A stretch of DNA of 64,000 nucleotides. Origin: PMNU01 sp035479875. Lineage in GTDB: Bacteria > Patescibacteriota > Saccharimonadia > Saccharimonadales > UBA4665. Positions 50,400 through 59,826 of the stretch are shown here, one piece after another; the first letter of the stretch is position 1; every line of letters begins with the position of its first letter. The position numbers and the translations under genes are program-made. Under the pieces are notes generated by a model, which was given only the letters and a program-made list of their open reading frames with translations, was not told where the DNA came from and made no database searches. The DNA lies in the NCBI GenBank assembly GCA_035479875.1, contig DATIIH010000009.1, positions 1 to 64,000 on the forward strand, written 5' to 3'.

Positions 50400-51307
50400 C
50401 CACGCGGCGCCCAACCAAAGCAATCATCCCGGCCGCCGGCTTTGGCACGCGGTTTTTGCCGCAAACCAAGGCTATGCCCAAAGAAATGTTGCCGCTGGTG
50501 GACAAGCCGATTATCCAATATGTGGTAGAGCAGTTGGTGGCGGCCGGTGTTAAAGACATCATCTTAGTAACCGGCCAAAACAAGCGCAGCATCGAAGATC
50601 ATTTTGACGCTCCAACGCAGGATTTAGTAACTAACCTCAAAATGGGCGGCGCCAAGAAGCAGCACTTTATTGACGAGATTAACGCTATAGCCCAACTCGC
50701 TAACTTTGTGTATGTACGCCAGCGCCCGGTGTATGGCAACGGCATCCCGCTGCTGGACGTTGAACATTTGATTGGCGACGAGCCATTCTTTTATGTATGG
50801 AGCGACGACTTAGTGCTGTCTACGCCATCATGCTTCGACCAAATGCTTGCGGCGTACGACGAATATCAGGCCCCGATTATTTGCAGCGTACGCGTAACCG
50901 ACGACGAAGGCTTTAAACAGTATGGTTTTGCCGGCGGCAAAGAGCTAAAGCCTGGCGTTATTGACGTTAACGCGATTGTCGAGAAGCCGGGCAGCCGCGA
51001 ATCCTCGCCCTCAGACCTGGCTAGTTGCAAAGGATTTATTCTTACCCCCGACATCTTTGCGTATCTGCACCAGGCCGAAAACGATCGTGCCCATGGCAAA
51101 GAACTGTATATGAACGACGCGCTCATCCGTATGATGCACGACAACAAACGTATCATCGCCTGCGAAACTCAAAACGGCAGCTGGTACGACGCCGGCGACA
51201 AGCTGTCATACCTCAAAACGGTAGTTGATTTCGCCTTGATGCGCGACGACATTGGCCCAGCCTTTGCAGCCTACTTGCGTACATGCCTTGGTGGCCTAGA
51301 CAAATAG
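50396..51307 (+). CDS. galU: UTP-glucose-1-phosphate uridylyltransferase
   Basis: A 303-aa nucleotidyltransferase making UDP-glucose. AIIPAAGFGTRFLPQTKAMPKEMLPLVDKP (about residues 9-38) is the nucleotide-binding signature; VWSDDLVL holds the metal Asp; later IVEKPGSRESSPSDLASCKGFILTPDIF is typical. UDP-glucose would feed cell-surface glycans in an organism otherwise poor in biosynthesis. Confidence 0.96.
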   Translation: MTTRRPTKAIIPAAGFGTRFLPQTKAMPKEMLPLVDKPIIQYVVEQLVAAGVKDIILVTGQNKRSIEDHFDAPTQDLVTNLKMGGAKKQHFIDEINAIAQLANFVYVRQRPVYGNGIPLLDVEHLIGDEPFFYVWSDDLVLSTPSCFDQMLAAYDEYQAPIICSVRVTDDEGFKQYGFAGGKELKPGVIDVNAIVEKPGSRESSPSDLASCKGFILTPDIFAYLHQAENDRAHGKELYMNDALIRMMHDNKRIIACETQNGSWYDAGDKLSYLKTVVDFALMRDDIGPAFAAYLRTCLGGLDK

Positions 51308-51325
51308 CGCTATACTACTAGTACT

Positions 51326-51592
51326 ATGAATACTGCCGAACAAATCCTCGTGGTCATGCTCGCAAGTGCACTCGCTCTATTCCTTATCTTGGCAATCGTT
51401 ATTGCCGCTCAAGTCATTCGTCTTATGAAGCAGTTACAGTCTATTGCTGCCACTGCCCAAAGTTTTGTGGACTCTGCCGAAGCCGCTGCCGATATGTTTA
51501 AACATGCCGCCGGGCAAGTCAGCATTATGCGTTTTGCGCAGAATGTCTTTGACTCTGCGTTTAAGCATAAACACTCTAAAGACAGTAAATAA
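51326..51592 (+). CDS. Small membrane protein
   Basis: An 88-aa protein with an N-terminal helix (ILVVMLASALALFLILAIVIAAQVIRLM, about residues 7-34) and a soluble amphipathic tail ending in KHKHSKDSK. TATACT (51311-51316) lies nine bases before the ATG. It precedes the YtxH-type gene by 19 bases; both look like envelope-stress proteins and may work together. Confidence 0.7.
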   Translation: MNTAEQILVVMLASALALFLILAIVIAAQVIRLMKQLQSIAATAQSFVDSAEAAADMFKHAAGQVSIMRFAQNVFDSAFKHKHSKDSK

Positions 51593-51611
51593 TTTTAGGA
51601 GACAACAGACC

Positions 51612-52028
51612 ATGACATCCAACAAAGACAACGCAAAGCGTTTTGCACTAGGTACGGTTTTGGCTGCAGCAGCAGGTTATTTGGCTGGTATTCTAACCGC
51701 GCCAAAGAGCGGCAAAGAGACACGCCAAGATATCAAAGAAACCGCAGTGCGCACGGTTAGCGAAGCCGAGAAGCAGCTCAAGAGGCTGCATACCGAACTC
51801 AATGACATGTTAGCCGACGCCAAGACCAAACTCGGCGGCTTAAAGGGCAAGGCTGCCGACGACCTCGAAAAAGCGATGGACGCAGGCACGGTTGTGAAAG
51901 AAAAGGCTCGCGAACTACTCAGCGCTGTGCATGAAGGCGACGCCGAAGACAAAGACCTTAAGAAAGCTATCGAAGACGCCAGCAAAGCGGTTGACCACCT
52001 CAAGACGTATCTTAAAAAAGCTGCGTAA
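51612..52028 (+). CDS. YtxH-domain protein
   Basis: A 138-aa protein. FALGTVLAAAAGYLAGILTAPKSGKETRQDI (about residues 11-41) is the YtxH signature: one helix with small residues, then TAPKSGKETR. A long charged amphipathic helix region follows (about 45-138). YtxH proteins are general-stress proteins of unknown mechanism. ATG 51612 is chosen because AGGAG precedes it; the frame runs further upstream inside the previous gene. Confidence 0.88.
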   Translation: MTSNKDNAKRFALGTVLAAAAGYLAGILTAPKSGKETRQDIKETAVRTVSEAEKQLKRLHTELNDMLADAKTKLGGLKGKAADDLEKAMDAGTVVKEKARELLSAVHEGDAEDKDLKKAIEDASKAVDHLKTYLKKAA

Positions 52029-52636
52029 TGAAGCTCAATTTTACTTGGCAGGATGATGGCCAGCTCCATCAGTACTGTATTAATTGCCACACCGATGGCG
52101 CCGAAAAAGTAAACGAAGGCGGCAAGCGCGGTTACCACTGCGCGGGCTGCGGACTACACCACCCGCGGGCTATCGTCATTGACCCTGCCATAAAATATAC
52201 CGTCGAGCCAGACGGTGAATATAAGCACGAAGTATCGGCAATATTCGTGCGGGAGCCCGGTGGCAAGTTTTTATTTTTTGAACTTACTAAGTTTCCGTTT
52301 GGCGTGACAGTGCCTGCTGGGCACATCGACGCCCGCGAACAGCCAGCAGACGCCGCCAAGCGCGAGCTCAAAGAAGAAGTCGGTCTCAGTGGCGAGCCAC
52401 TAGAATTTTTTAACGAAGAGATAAACCCCGAAAGTTGCAGCCGCGGCTCGGATGTCCATCGCTGGCATGCTTTTGTTGTTGAGCTAAGCGACCCAGCCGA
52501 AGTCAACCTGAACGACGAGGGCATGAATCCGGTGTGGCTCACGCTAGACGAAGCCGTTCAAAAAGACCTGACCGTTGCCGTCAGGAGCGTTCTAAAAACA
52601 AGTGCCGGCAAGCTGGCTAAGCCCGCTGCATTTTAG
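52028..52636 (+). CDS. NUDIX hydrolase with N-terminal zinc ribbon
   Basis: A 202-aa protein. Residues about 14-45 hold two CxxC pairs (CINC and CAGC), forming a zinc ribbon. The NUDIX domain follows with box GHIDAREQPADAAKRELKEE then VG (about residues 97-118). NudC-type enzymes share a ribbon plus NUDIX layout, but the spacing and lack of the NudC SQPWPFPxS motif make this a different subgroup. Its ATG overlaps the YtxH stop (TAATG). Confidence 0.9.
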   Translation: MKLNFTWQDDGQLHQYCINCHTDGAEKVNEGGKRGYHCAGCGLHHPRAIVIDPAIKYTVEPDGEYKHEVSAIFVREPGGKFLFFELTKFPFGVTVPAGHIDAREQPADAAKRELKEEVGLSGEPLEFFNEEINPESCSRGSDVHRWHAFVVELSDPAEVNLNDEGMNPVWLTLDEAVQKDLTVAVRSVLKTSAGKLAKPAAF

Positions 52637-52665
52637 GTATAATACGAGGAGTTAAGGAGGGTACG

Positions 52666-55600
52666 TTGGCCAGTTCTGAGGCGACGACTAGTTTGGGGCC
52701 GAGTGATTACGTGCACCTGCACAATCACACGCAGTACAGTTTGTTGGACGGACTTACTAAAATACCGGCCCTTGTTGAGTATGTCAAAAATACCGGCATG
52801 GCCGCGGTTGCTCAAACCGATCACGGCACGCTCACCGGCGCAATAGAATTCTACAAAGAGGCTACTGCCAACGGTGTTAAGCCGCTCATCGGCATCGAAA
52901 CATATATTGCCGCGCGCACCATAACCGACAAAGAGCCAGGCAAAGACAAGGCGTATTATCACCTCATTTTGCTGGCCATGAACAACGTTGGCTACCAAAA
53001 CTTGATGAAGCTCTCCACCATAGCCAACCTGGAAGGCTTTTACTACAAACCACGCCTGGACCACATACTGCTAGAGAAATATAACGAAGGCCTGATTGTG
53101 CTATCTGGCTGCATCGGTGGTGAGGTGGGGGACAGTATTCGCCAGGGTCAGTACGACAAAGCAATAGAAATCGCCCAGTGGTACAAAAAGACGTTTGGCG
53201 ACCGCTACTACATCGAGGTGCAGGACCACGGCCACCCCGACCACCCCAGCAAGTGGGATGATCAAGTGCGCGTCAACCAAGAGTTAATTAAGCTGGCCAA
53301 AGAGCTGGACATACCGCTCGTTGTCACATGCGATGCCCATTACTTATCACACGACGACCAACAGGCGCACGAGATTTTGTTGTGCGTACAAACCGGTTCG
53401 TTTTTGAGTGACGAAAAGCGCATGTCGCTAGCCAATTTTGAGCTGCATGTAACCGACCCGCGCGAGATTATTGCGCGCTGGGGTGCAGACTATCCGGACG
53501 CTATCACCAACACCCGCGCTATCGCCGACCGCTGCAATGTCGAGATCGAACTCGGCAACATATTGATCCCTAAGTTTCCGGTACCCGAAGGCGAGACCGA
53601 AAAGACATATCTCGATAAGTTGGTGTGGCGCGGCTTGGCTGAACGCTACAAAGATGTGTCGCGTGCTGGGGCTGAGAAAATGAGTATAGCAGCGGTTAAG
53701 AAAATGCTTTCTAAAGAAGTGCTGGAACGCGCTGAATACGAGCTGGGCGTAATCGATGGCATGGGCTTTAACGGCTACATGCTCATCGTGCAAGACTTTA
53801 TCAACTGGGGTAAAGATCAAGGCGTGATTTTTGGGCCGGGCCGCGGCTCGGCCGCCGGCTCGATTATTTCGTATGCCCTATATATTACAGACCTCGACCC
53901 TTTGGCTTACGGTTTGCTGTTTGAGCGCTTTTTGAACCCCGATCGTATCAGCATGCCTGATATCGACGTAGACATTCAAGACACACGGCGTGACGAAGTC
54001 ATCGAATACTGTTCGCAAAAGTATGGCGCCGACCGTGTATCCAACATCGTGACTTTCGGCAAAATGGCGGCCCGCGCGGCCGTGCGTGACGTGGCCCGTG
54101 TACTGCAAGTGCCTTACGCCGAGGCCGATCGCCTGGCAAAACTCATCCCGCAGCCAGTGCAGGGGCGCCATATTCCGCTTAAAGTCAGCATCGAAAAAGA
54201 CCTCGACCTAAAACACGAGTACGAGTCCAGCGAAACGGCTAAACAGGTGATCGATTTGGCCATCGCGCTTGAGGGTACCGTGCGTAGCCACGGCGTGCAC
54301 GCTTGCGGCGTGGTGATTGCGCCCGACGCGTTGGTCCGTTATGTGCCACTCGAAATGGCCCAAAAGGGCGTGGTGACCACACAGTTCTCGATGGGCCATA
54401 TCGAAGAGCTCGGTTTACTTAAGATGGATTTTTTGGGTCTATCCAACCTCACGATTATTAAAAACGCGATGCGTATTGTTAAAAGGGTGTATGGCACCGA
54501 TATCGATCTAGGTACGCTACCGCTCGACGATCCCGAAACCTTCGCGCTTTTGGGCCGCGGCGACACCACTGGTGTGTTTCAGTTTGAATCTTCGGGCATG
54601 AAGCGCTATCTGCGCGAACTCAAACCTACAGAGTTTAACGACGTCATTGCCATGGGTGCCCTGTACCGGCCAGGGCCTTTAAGTGCCGGCCTAACCGACA
54701 GTTTTATTAAGCGCAAAAATGGCCACGAGCAGATTAGTTATGCGCACCCGCTCATGAAAAGTGCGCTCGAAAGCACTTTTGGCGTGCTGGTATACCAAGA
54801 GCAGGTTATGCAGATCTCGCGCGATGTGTGTGGTTTTACCGGTGGCGAAGCCGACACCCTGCGCAAAGCCATTGGCAAAAAGAAGATCGACGTCATGAAG
54901 AAAATGCAGATTCAATTCATTGAGGGAGCGATCAAAAATGGTGTGCCCAAACAGGTAATCGAGAAGTTTTGGCAAGACCTATTGGGCTTTGCTGACTATT
55001 GCTTTAACAAGTCGCACTCTGCCTGCTACGGCATGATTTCGTACTGGACTGCATACATCAAAGCACATTACCCTTCGGCCTTTATGGCGGCGCTGATGAC
55101 CAGCGATTACGACGACACCGACCGTCTGAGCATCGAAATCACTGAGTGCCAGAAAATGGGCGTGAGCGTACTGCCGCCGGACGTCAATGAGTCATTCCAT
55201 GAATTTGCCGTGGTTCCGGACAAAGATAATCCCGACAATCGCAGGGCACCAGTTCGTTTTGGCATGGACGCCATTAAAAACGTTGGTACAGGAGCGGTAG
55301 AAGAAATTCTAAGGGCCCGTGAGGTGGGTCGCGGCTTTGAGGGCCTGGAGGATTTTTTGAGTAAAACAAGCACCCGTACGGTCAATCGCAAAGTGCTCGA
55401 AAGTTTAGTGAAGGCTGGTGCTTTTGACCGCTTTGCAGACCGCTCACAGCTCATCCACAACCTCGACGTCATGCTGGCCTACGCCAACCGCTTGCAAAGG
55501 CAGGCTAACAGCGGGCAAACTGATCTATTCGGTAATCTTTTAGACGAAGCCATTACCAAGCCGCAGCTTAGCCTAGAGAAGGCGGCCATCACCTTTAACC

Positions 55601-56349
55601 AGCGCGAGCAGCTACTTTGGGAGCGCGAACTTCTGGGCTTGTATTTAAGCCAGCACCCACTGGCGATGTTTGCTAAGTATTTGGTCGAGCAGACGATGCC
55701 CATAGGTGAGCTCAAACCAAACATCGACGGCAAGTCCGTGGTGGTAGGTGGTGCGATTACCGACATCCGTGAGATTACTACAAAGAATGGTTCCAAGATG
55801 GCCTTTGCCAAGCTCGAAGACCAGTTTGGTGAGATAGAGCTTATACTGTTCCCAAACGCCTATATGCAGACCGCCGGGTTATGGGAGCGCGACCGCGTGG
55901 TCTTGGCCCGCGGCAAACTATCTGCTAAGGGCCGCGACGGAAATTTGAGCGACGAGGTTAAGGTTATGGTTGATGACGCCCGCGAAATTACGGCCGAACA
56001 GGCTCAAGGTTACCAAGAGACCGGCAAACGGGTTAAGGTGCCGGGCGTTAGTGCCAAGCGTAGCAGCGCTGCTGCAGCGAGCGCCACACGCACCACCGCA
56101 TCGTCTGCCGCCCGCACACCTCCGACACCCCGCATGTACGTACGCTTGAACGACACAGACAATCACTCCATGCTCATAGCGCTCAAACAAGTGATCGATG
56201 ACAACCCCGGCGAAACCGAAGTCGTACTAGTGCTCGGTCCGCAAGATACTAAGCAGATTATTAAACTACCGGGTAGGATGAGCGGCGCCGAAGCAGCACT
56301 CAATCGGTTGCGGGAAGCCGTAGGCTCTGATAACTGCAAACTACAATAA
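52666..56349 (+). CDS. dnaE: DNA polymerase III alpha subunit
   Basis: The 1227-aa replicative polymerase. The N-terminal PHP domain (YVHLHNHTQYSLLDG, then AQTDHGTLTGA) keeps metal-type residues and could proofread. The polymerase core has GPGRGSAAGSIISYAL and the catalytic PDIDVDIQDTRRDEVIEY (two Asp). Later come helix-hairpin-helix (about residues 890-930), an OB fold (VVVGGAITDIREITTKNGSK, about 1025-1100), an Ala/Ser/Thr-rich linker and a C-terminal domain. Start TTG at 52666, set by a strong AAGGAGG; TATAAT lies upstream at about 52639. Confidence 0.98.
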   Translation: MASSEATTSLGPSDYVHLHNHTQYSLLDGLTKIPALVEYVKNTGMAAVAQTDHGTLTGAIEFYKEATANGVKPLIGIETYIAARTITDKEPGKDKAYYHLILLAMNNVGYQNLMKLSTIANLEGFYYKPRLDHILLEKYNEGLIVLSGCIGGEVGDSIRQGQYDKAIEIAQWYKKTFGDRYYIEVQDHGHPDHPSKWDDQVRVNQELIKLAKELDIPLVVTCDAHYLSHDDQQAHEILLCVQTGSFLSDEKRMSLANFELHVTDPREIIARWGADYPDAITNTRAIADRCNVEIELGNILIPKFPVPEGETEKTYLDKLVWRGLAERYKDVSRAGAEKMSIAAVKKMLSKEVLERAEYELGVIDGMGFNGYMLIVQDFINWGKDQGVIFGPGRGSAAGSIISYALYITDLDPLAYGLLFERFLNPDRISMPDIDVDIQDTRRDEVIEYCSQKYGADRVSNIVTFGKMAARAAVRDVARVLQVPYAEADRLAKLIPQPVQGRHIPLKVSIEKDLDLKHEYESSETAKQVIDLAIALEGTVRSHGVHACGVVIAPDALVRYVPLEMAQKGVVTTQFSMGHIEELGLLKMDFLGLSNLTIIKNAMRIVKRVYGTDIDLGTLPLDDPETFALLGRGDTTGVFQFESSGMKRYLRELKPTEFNDVIAMGALYRPGPLSAGLTDSFIKRKNGHEQISYAHPLMKSALESTFGVLVYQEQVMQISRDVCGFTGGEADTLRKAIGKKKIDVMKKMQIQFIEGAIKNGVPKQVIEKFWQDLLGFADYCFNKSHSACYGMISYWTAYIKAHYPSAFMAALMTSDYDDTDRLSIEITECQKMGVSVLPPDVNESFHEFAVVPDKDNPDNRRAPVRFGMDAIKNVGTGAVEEILRAREVGRGFEGLEDFLSKTSTRTVNRKVLESLVKAGAFDRFADRSQLIHNLDVMLAYANRLQRQANSGQTDLFGNLLDEAITKPQLSLEKAAITFNQREQLLWERELLGLYLSQHPLAMFAKYLVEQTMPIGELKPNIDGKSVVVGGAITDIREITTKNGSKMAFAKLEDQFGEIELILFPNAYMQTAGLWERDRVVLARGKLSAKGRDGNLSDEVKVMVDDAREITAEQAQGYQETGKRVKVPGVSAKRSSAAAASATRTTASSAARTPPTPRMYVRLNDTDNHSMLIALKQVIDDNPGETEVVLVLGPQDTKQIIKLPGRMSGAEAALNRLREAVGSDNCKLQ

Positions 56350-56350
56350 A

Positions 56351-57403
56351 TTAGCGTATAAAGCCGGCGGTGCGCGTGAGGACGTAGCCCATCACCATGA
56401 TGGTCACCAGGGCGAGATCGAGCATGCGGTGTTTGAGCACAAACTTTTCGCCTTTAATGAATGTGCGATGTACAAATAGCCAGTGGCGCAGCACGAATGC
56501 GGCTAATGCTACGGTGGCAGCGGTGCTCACCGCAAACACGCTCCACGAGCTAGTGGTACCGGAAACGAGCTGTACGCGTGAAATATCTTTGGTCTCGAGC
56601 GGCTTTACGCTCGTGGCGGGTTTAACCCCAGAAGTTGTGCTGTTGACTGGGCTGGCGCTCGGTGTGGCCGCGGCAATAGGAGTGCTGTCCGTAGGTGTCG
56701 CAGGTGGTGTGTCTGAAGTCTCCGGGTTGGCTACTGGCGTGTCGTCGCTGGGCGACTGAGCTGCAGGCTTGCTGGCTGGCGCTGTGGGCGCTGGTGCGCT
56801 GGCTACAGGCTGGGGGCTGGCGTACATGGCTACCACGATAGTCTGGGGGCCACTATTCTGGTAGTTAGGCGAGTTGGCAACGCCAAAGCCGACATCCTTG
56901 TACGTGGCATTAAGGATGTTAGCACGGTGCTCGGGGCTGTTCATCCAGGCTGTGACGGTCGCATCGCTGCTATCAAAGCCGTAGGCTAGGTTTTCGCCAG
57001 CTGTCTGATAAGAATAGCCAGAAGCAATAATGAATGTCCAAGGCGTTTTGCCGTCGGGCGTGTTGTGTGACCAATAGTCGCGGGTAGCCATATCATTGGC
57101 TTTGGCTTGAGCCGCGTTATCGAGTTGCTGATTGAGGGTGAGATCGCCCAAGCTGTTTTGCTCGCGTTGGGTGTTGGTGTCGCTCAAAAGAGTGCTGACG
57201 CTCATGTCGGTGGCGTAGCCTAAGACATCCTTATGTAAGCCACTCAGTACGCTGCTAAACGCCAAACCGGCCGCTACAATGACGACCATCGGCAAGTAGG
57301 GCCAATAGGTTTTGATGTAGTGCGGGTCGTGTCTGTGATGACTGCCGACACGGCGTTTGTTGTGGACAGTAGGGCGGCGTTTTGGTTTTGCTACGAGGAC
57401 CAT
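56351..57403 (-). CDS. CAP-domain (SCP/PR1-like) membrane protein
   Basis: A 350-aa protein. A basic His/Arg-rich N-terminus (about 30 residues) is followed by a membrane helix (YLPMVVIVAAGLAFSSVL), a CAP domain at about residues 75-200 (LNQQLDNAAQAKANDMATRDYWSHNTPDG, ENLAYG, MNSPEHRANILNATYKDVGFG; putative His/Glu metal cluster), a Pro/Ala/Thr-rich linker of about 80 residues, and two C-terminal helices. CAP proteins in bacteria are mostly extracellular, and some act in spore coats or host contact. The layout, with the domain held outside between membrane anchors, suits an epibiont surface protein. Confidence 0.9.
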   Translation of the reverse strand: MVLVAKPKRRPTVHNKRRVGSHHRHDPHYIKTYWPYLPMVVIVAAGLAFSSVLSGLHKDVLGYATDMSVSTLLSDTNTQREQNSLGDLTLNQQLDNAAQAKANDMATRDYWSHNTPDGKTPWTFIIASGYSYQTAGENLAYGFDSSDATVTAWMNSPEHRANILNATYKDVGFGVANSPNYQNSGPQTIVVAMYASPQPVASAPAPTAPASKPAAQSPSDDTPVANPETSDTPPATPTDSTPIAAATPSASPVNSTTSGVKPATSVKPLETKDISRVQLVSGTTSSWSVFAVSTAATVALAAFVLRHWLFVHRTFIKGEKFVLKHRMLDLALVTIMVMGYVLTRTAGFIR

Positions 57404-57437
57404 ATTAGTATCAGTGTACCATATGACGGCAGTGCTT

Positions 57438-57938
57438 TTACACCGTAAACCGACAATAAAAGAGGGCCATGGCAGCTGCTTGGACTACATTAAACGACTC
57501 TTTGTTGCCAAACATTGGAATTTCGAGTACGCGGTCGCAAGCGGTAAGTACTTCGAGCTCCACGCCTTCTACTTCGCGTCCTACCAATAGGGCAACCCGC
57601 TCAGGCGGGTGATATTTGGGCAGAGCGATGCTGTCGGCTGTTTGCTCCACGGCCGCCACAGTATAGTCGGCTTTCTTGAGGTGGCTTATGACTGGCAGAA
57701 TGTCGGCATGATATTCCCAAACTACGAGTTCTTCGGCGCCGAGGGCAGTCTTGTGGATCTGCTTGGTTAGTTTAGCCACCTCATGCGGTAATCGTCGGTC
57801 GCCGGCAAAGCCAGGGTGCGGTGTGTAGCCGCTCAAGATCACTTTTTGCACGCCTAAGCCCTCGGCGGTGCGCAGTAGCGACCCAACATTGTGGCAGCTG
57901 CGCAAATTGTGGGCAATCAGAATAATGTCACGCATCAT
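57438..57938 (-). CDS. TrmH/SpoU-family RNA 2'-O-methyltransferase
   Basis: A protein of about 166 aa of the SPOUT class. Motif 1 is NLRSCHNVGSLLRTAEGLGVQKVIL (Asn and Arg of the active site), motif 2 LLVGREVEGVE, motif 3 IPMFGNKESFNVVQAAAMALF (knot and SAM site). It methylates a ribose in tRNA or rRNA using SAM; the target is unknown. The frame opens at 57947 (MEEMM). TACGAT followed by seven bases, and a GGAGG stretch, point to the second or third Met (57938 or 57935) as the real start. Confidence 0.92.
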   Translation of the reverse strand: MMRDIILIAHNLRSCHNVGSLLRTAEGLGVQKVILSGYTPHPGFAGDRRLPHEVAKLTKQIHKTALGAEELVVWEYHADILPVISHLKKADYTVAAVEQTADSIALPKYHPPERVALLVGREVEGVELEVLTACDRVLEIPMFGNKESFNVVQAAAMALFYCRFTV

Positions 57939-57964
57939 TTCCTCCATCGTACCACATCAGATTC

Positions 57965-58050
57965 GATAGCTTCCTGGCAGCAGAATAGGAACTGGTCCTG
58001 GGCTCGCTGCGCTCGTGCGGAGGTTCCTATTCTGCTGCCAGGAAGCTATC
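57965..58050. repeat. Long hairpin element, copy 3
   Basis: A 28-bp perfect inverted repeat with no mismatch: 57965-57992 (begins GATAGCTTCCTGGCAGC, ends GGAAC) pairs with 58023-58050. The 30-nt core between (57993-58022, including CTCGCTGCGCTCGTGCGGAG) is identical to copy 2. The arms share no sequence with the other copies. It lies between the divergent methyltransferase and GspE genes, upstream of the GspE promoter. Confidence 0.95.
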
Positions 58051-58112
58051 AGCAGCTGCATTGCCGAGAAAACGGTTGTGGTTAGGTGGCACCGGGCTAT
58101 ATACTCTATAGT

Positions 58113-59714
58113 ATGAGTCAAGACGCCCGACGAGATGAAGAGGTGGCTGCGCAGCGTCGCGCCCGCATACTTGGCTTTAATTATATTGATACGTCGAGCA
58201 TCACGCAAAAGCCTCTTTTTAAAGACATTCTGACCGTGTCAGAGATGTATCAGATGCGCGTAGTGCCAATGCAGCTCGGTAAGGGTAACGTGCTATTCGG
58301 CATTACTACTACCACGGCGCCGCAAACTATCCGGGCGTTGCAGCAGCGATTTACCGACCTGCGTCTGACGTTTAGTATTATCTCGGATGCCGGTTACCGC
58401 GATTACATGCACCTGTACGATCCACCCAAACAGGTCACATACCAGGACATCACGTTCGGCGACAAGGGTGGTGAAGAGATGCAGAAGGCCATCACCAACA
58501 CGCTGGCCCAAGTGCGTTCCGACGACATTTTGGCGTATTTGGTAAAGCAGGCCTACCGGCTTAAGGCTTCAGACATCCACCTTGAGAACCAAGCCGATGG
58601 TGTGCGCGTGCGTTTTCGTGTAGACGGCGTGCTGCACAAAATCGCTATGATTGGGCGCGACAAATACCATCAGGTGCTGTCGTCGATTGCTGTAGCCGCC
58701 AATGTGTCTACCGACACTGTCGATCCGCAAACAGCTCACATTAATCGTCAGTATCACTTGGCAACCGGCGAAGATGTGACAGTTAACCTGCGCGTCGAGA
58801 CGGTGCCGACGGCGTACGGCCAAGATGTGGTGATGCGCTTGTTCACACTCAAACTAGAGCTACTGAGTCTGGATAAACTAGGTCTGAGCGCGCGCGAGCG
58901 CGACGTAGTAGACGACATTATTCGTCACCCCACCGGCATGGTACTGGTGGTGGGTCCGACCGGTTCGGGCAAGACCACCACACTCTACTCGCTGATCAAT
59001 ACGCTCAATACCGAAGAGCGTAAGATCATCACACTCGAAGACCCAGTAGAGTACTTTATGGCCGGCGTAGTTCAGATTCCGGTAGCTGGCGACCACCAAA
59101 CCACCGGCTTTGCCGACCACTTACGCGCCGTATTGCGTCTCGACCCTGACGTTGTAATGGTAGGTGAGATTCGTGACCAAGACACCGCCAAAACCAGCCT
59201 GCAGGCGGCACTCACCGGACACTTAGTGCTCAGTACCTTCCACGCTTCTTCGGCCGCCGCTGCGCTTACGCGCATGCTCGATTTTGTTGGAATTAACCCA
59301 TTGTTTGCATCGGCCATGCACCTGATTATGGCTCAGCGTCTAGTGCGCCGCCTCGATGACGCCGTTAAGCAACCCTATCAGCCGGATGATGGGCTCAAAG
59401 CACAAATCCAAACCGTTATTGACTCTTTGCCGCCAGGCGTTGACCACCCGGACATCAGCAACCTTACGTTGTACAAGCCGGGCAAGTCGCCTGAGAATCC
59501 TTTTGGCTATCAAGGCCAGATTGCTATTCGCGAGCAACTACGCATGACAGCCGGCATCCAAGATATGCTGCGCTTGCCGCCCAATCAGATCACCACTGCC
59601 GCACTGGAAGAACACGCCGTGCACGATGGCATGCTTACCATGCTGCAAGACGGTGTGCTTAAAGCCATCGAAGGCATCACTACTCTCGAAGAAGTGTACC
59701 GCGTCGTCGGCTAG
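58113..59714 (+). CDS. GspE/PilB-family type II/IV secretion ATPase
   Basis: A 533-aa hexameric ATPase that powers pilus or pseudopilus assembly. The N-terminal region (about residues 1-120) resembles the GspE/MshE N-domain, followed by SDIHLENQADGVRVRFRVDGVL, Walker A GPTGSGKTTTLYSL (about 287-300), Asp box and Walker B DPDVVMVGEIRDQDT (about 346-360) and a His box TGHLVLSTFHASSA. The C-terminal Cys4 zinc motif of classic GspE is not seen. TATACT (58100-58105) is seven bases before the ATG. Type IV pili are linked to host attachment in Saccharibacteria. Confidence 0.94.
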   Translation: MSQDARRDEEVAAQRRARILGFNYIDTSSITQKPLFKDILTVSEMYQMRVVPMQLGKGNVLFGITTTTAPQTIRALQQRFTDLRLTFSIISDAGYRDYMHLYDPPKQVTYQDITFGDKGGEEMQKAITNTLAQVRSDDILAYLVKQAYRLKASDIHLENQADGVRVRFRVDGVLHKIAMIGRDKYHQVLSSIAVAANVSTDTVDPQTAHINRQYHLATGEDVTVNLRVETVPTAYGQDVVMRLFTLKLELLSLDKLGLSARERDVVDDIIRHPTGMVLVVGPTGSGKTTTLYSLINTLNTEERKIITLEDPVEYFMAGVVQIPVAGDHQTTGFADHLRAVLRLDPDVVMVGEIRDQDTAKTSLQAALTGHLVLSTFHASSAAAALTRMLDFVGINPLFASAMHLIMAQRLVRRLDDAVKQPYQPDDGLKAQIQTVIDSLPPGVDHPDISNLTLYKPGKSPENPFGYQGQIAIREQLRMTAGIQDMLRLPPNQITTAALEEHAVHDGMLTMLQDGVLKAIEGITTLEEVYRVVG

Positions 59715-59826
59715 GTGGCTATCGCCCTGTAGCAGCTAATCGTTCGCTGCCATTGCGCAGCCTCAACAGAGGGGATTGCTGCTTCCGCGCATTGTCATAT
59801 CTTAGCGTACATGTTATAATATGCAT

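Noticed and set aside
52666..56349. Replication origin near dnaE
   Set aside because: No dnaA, dnaN or cluster of DnaA-box-like sequences is visible in the neighbouring gaps.
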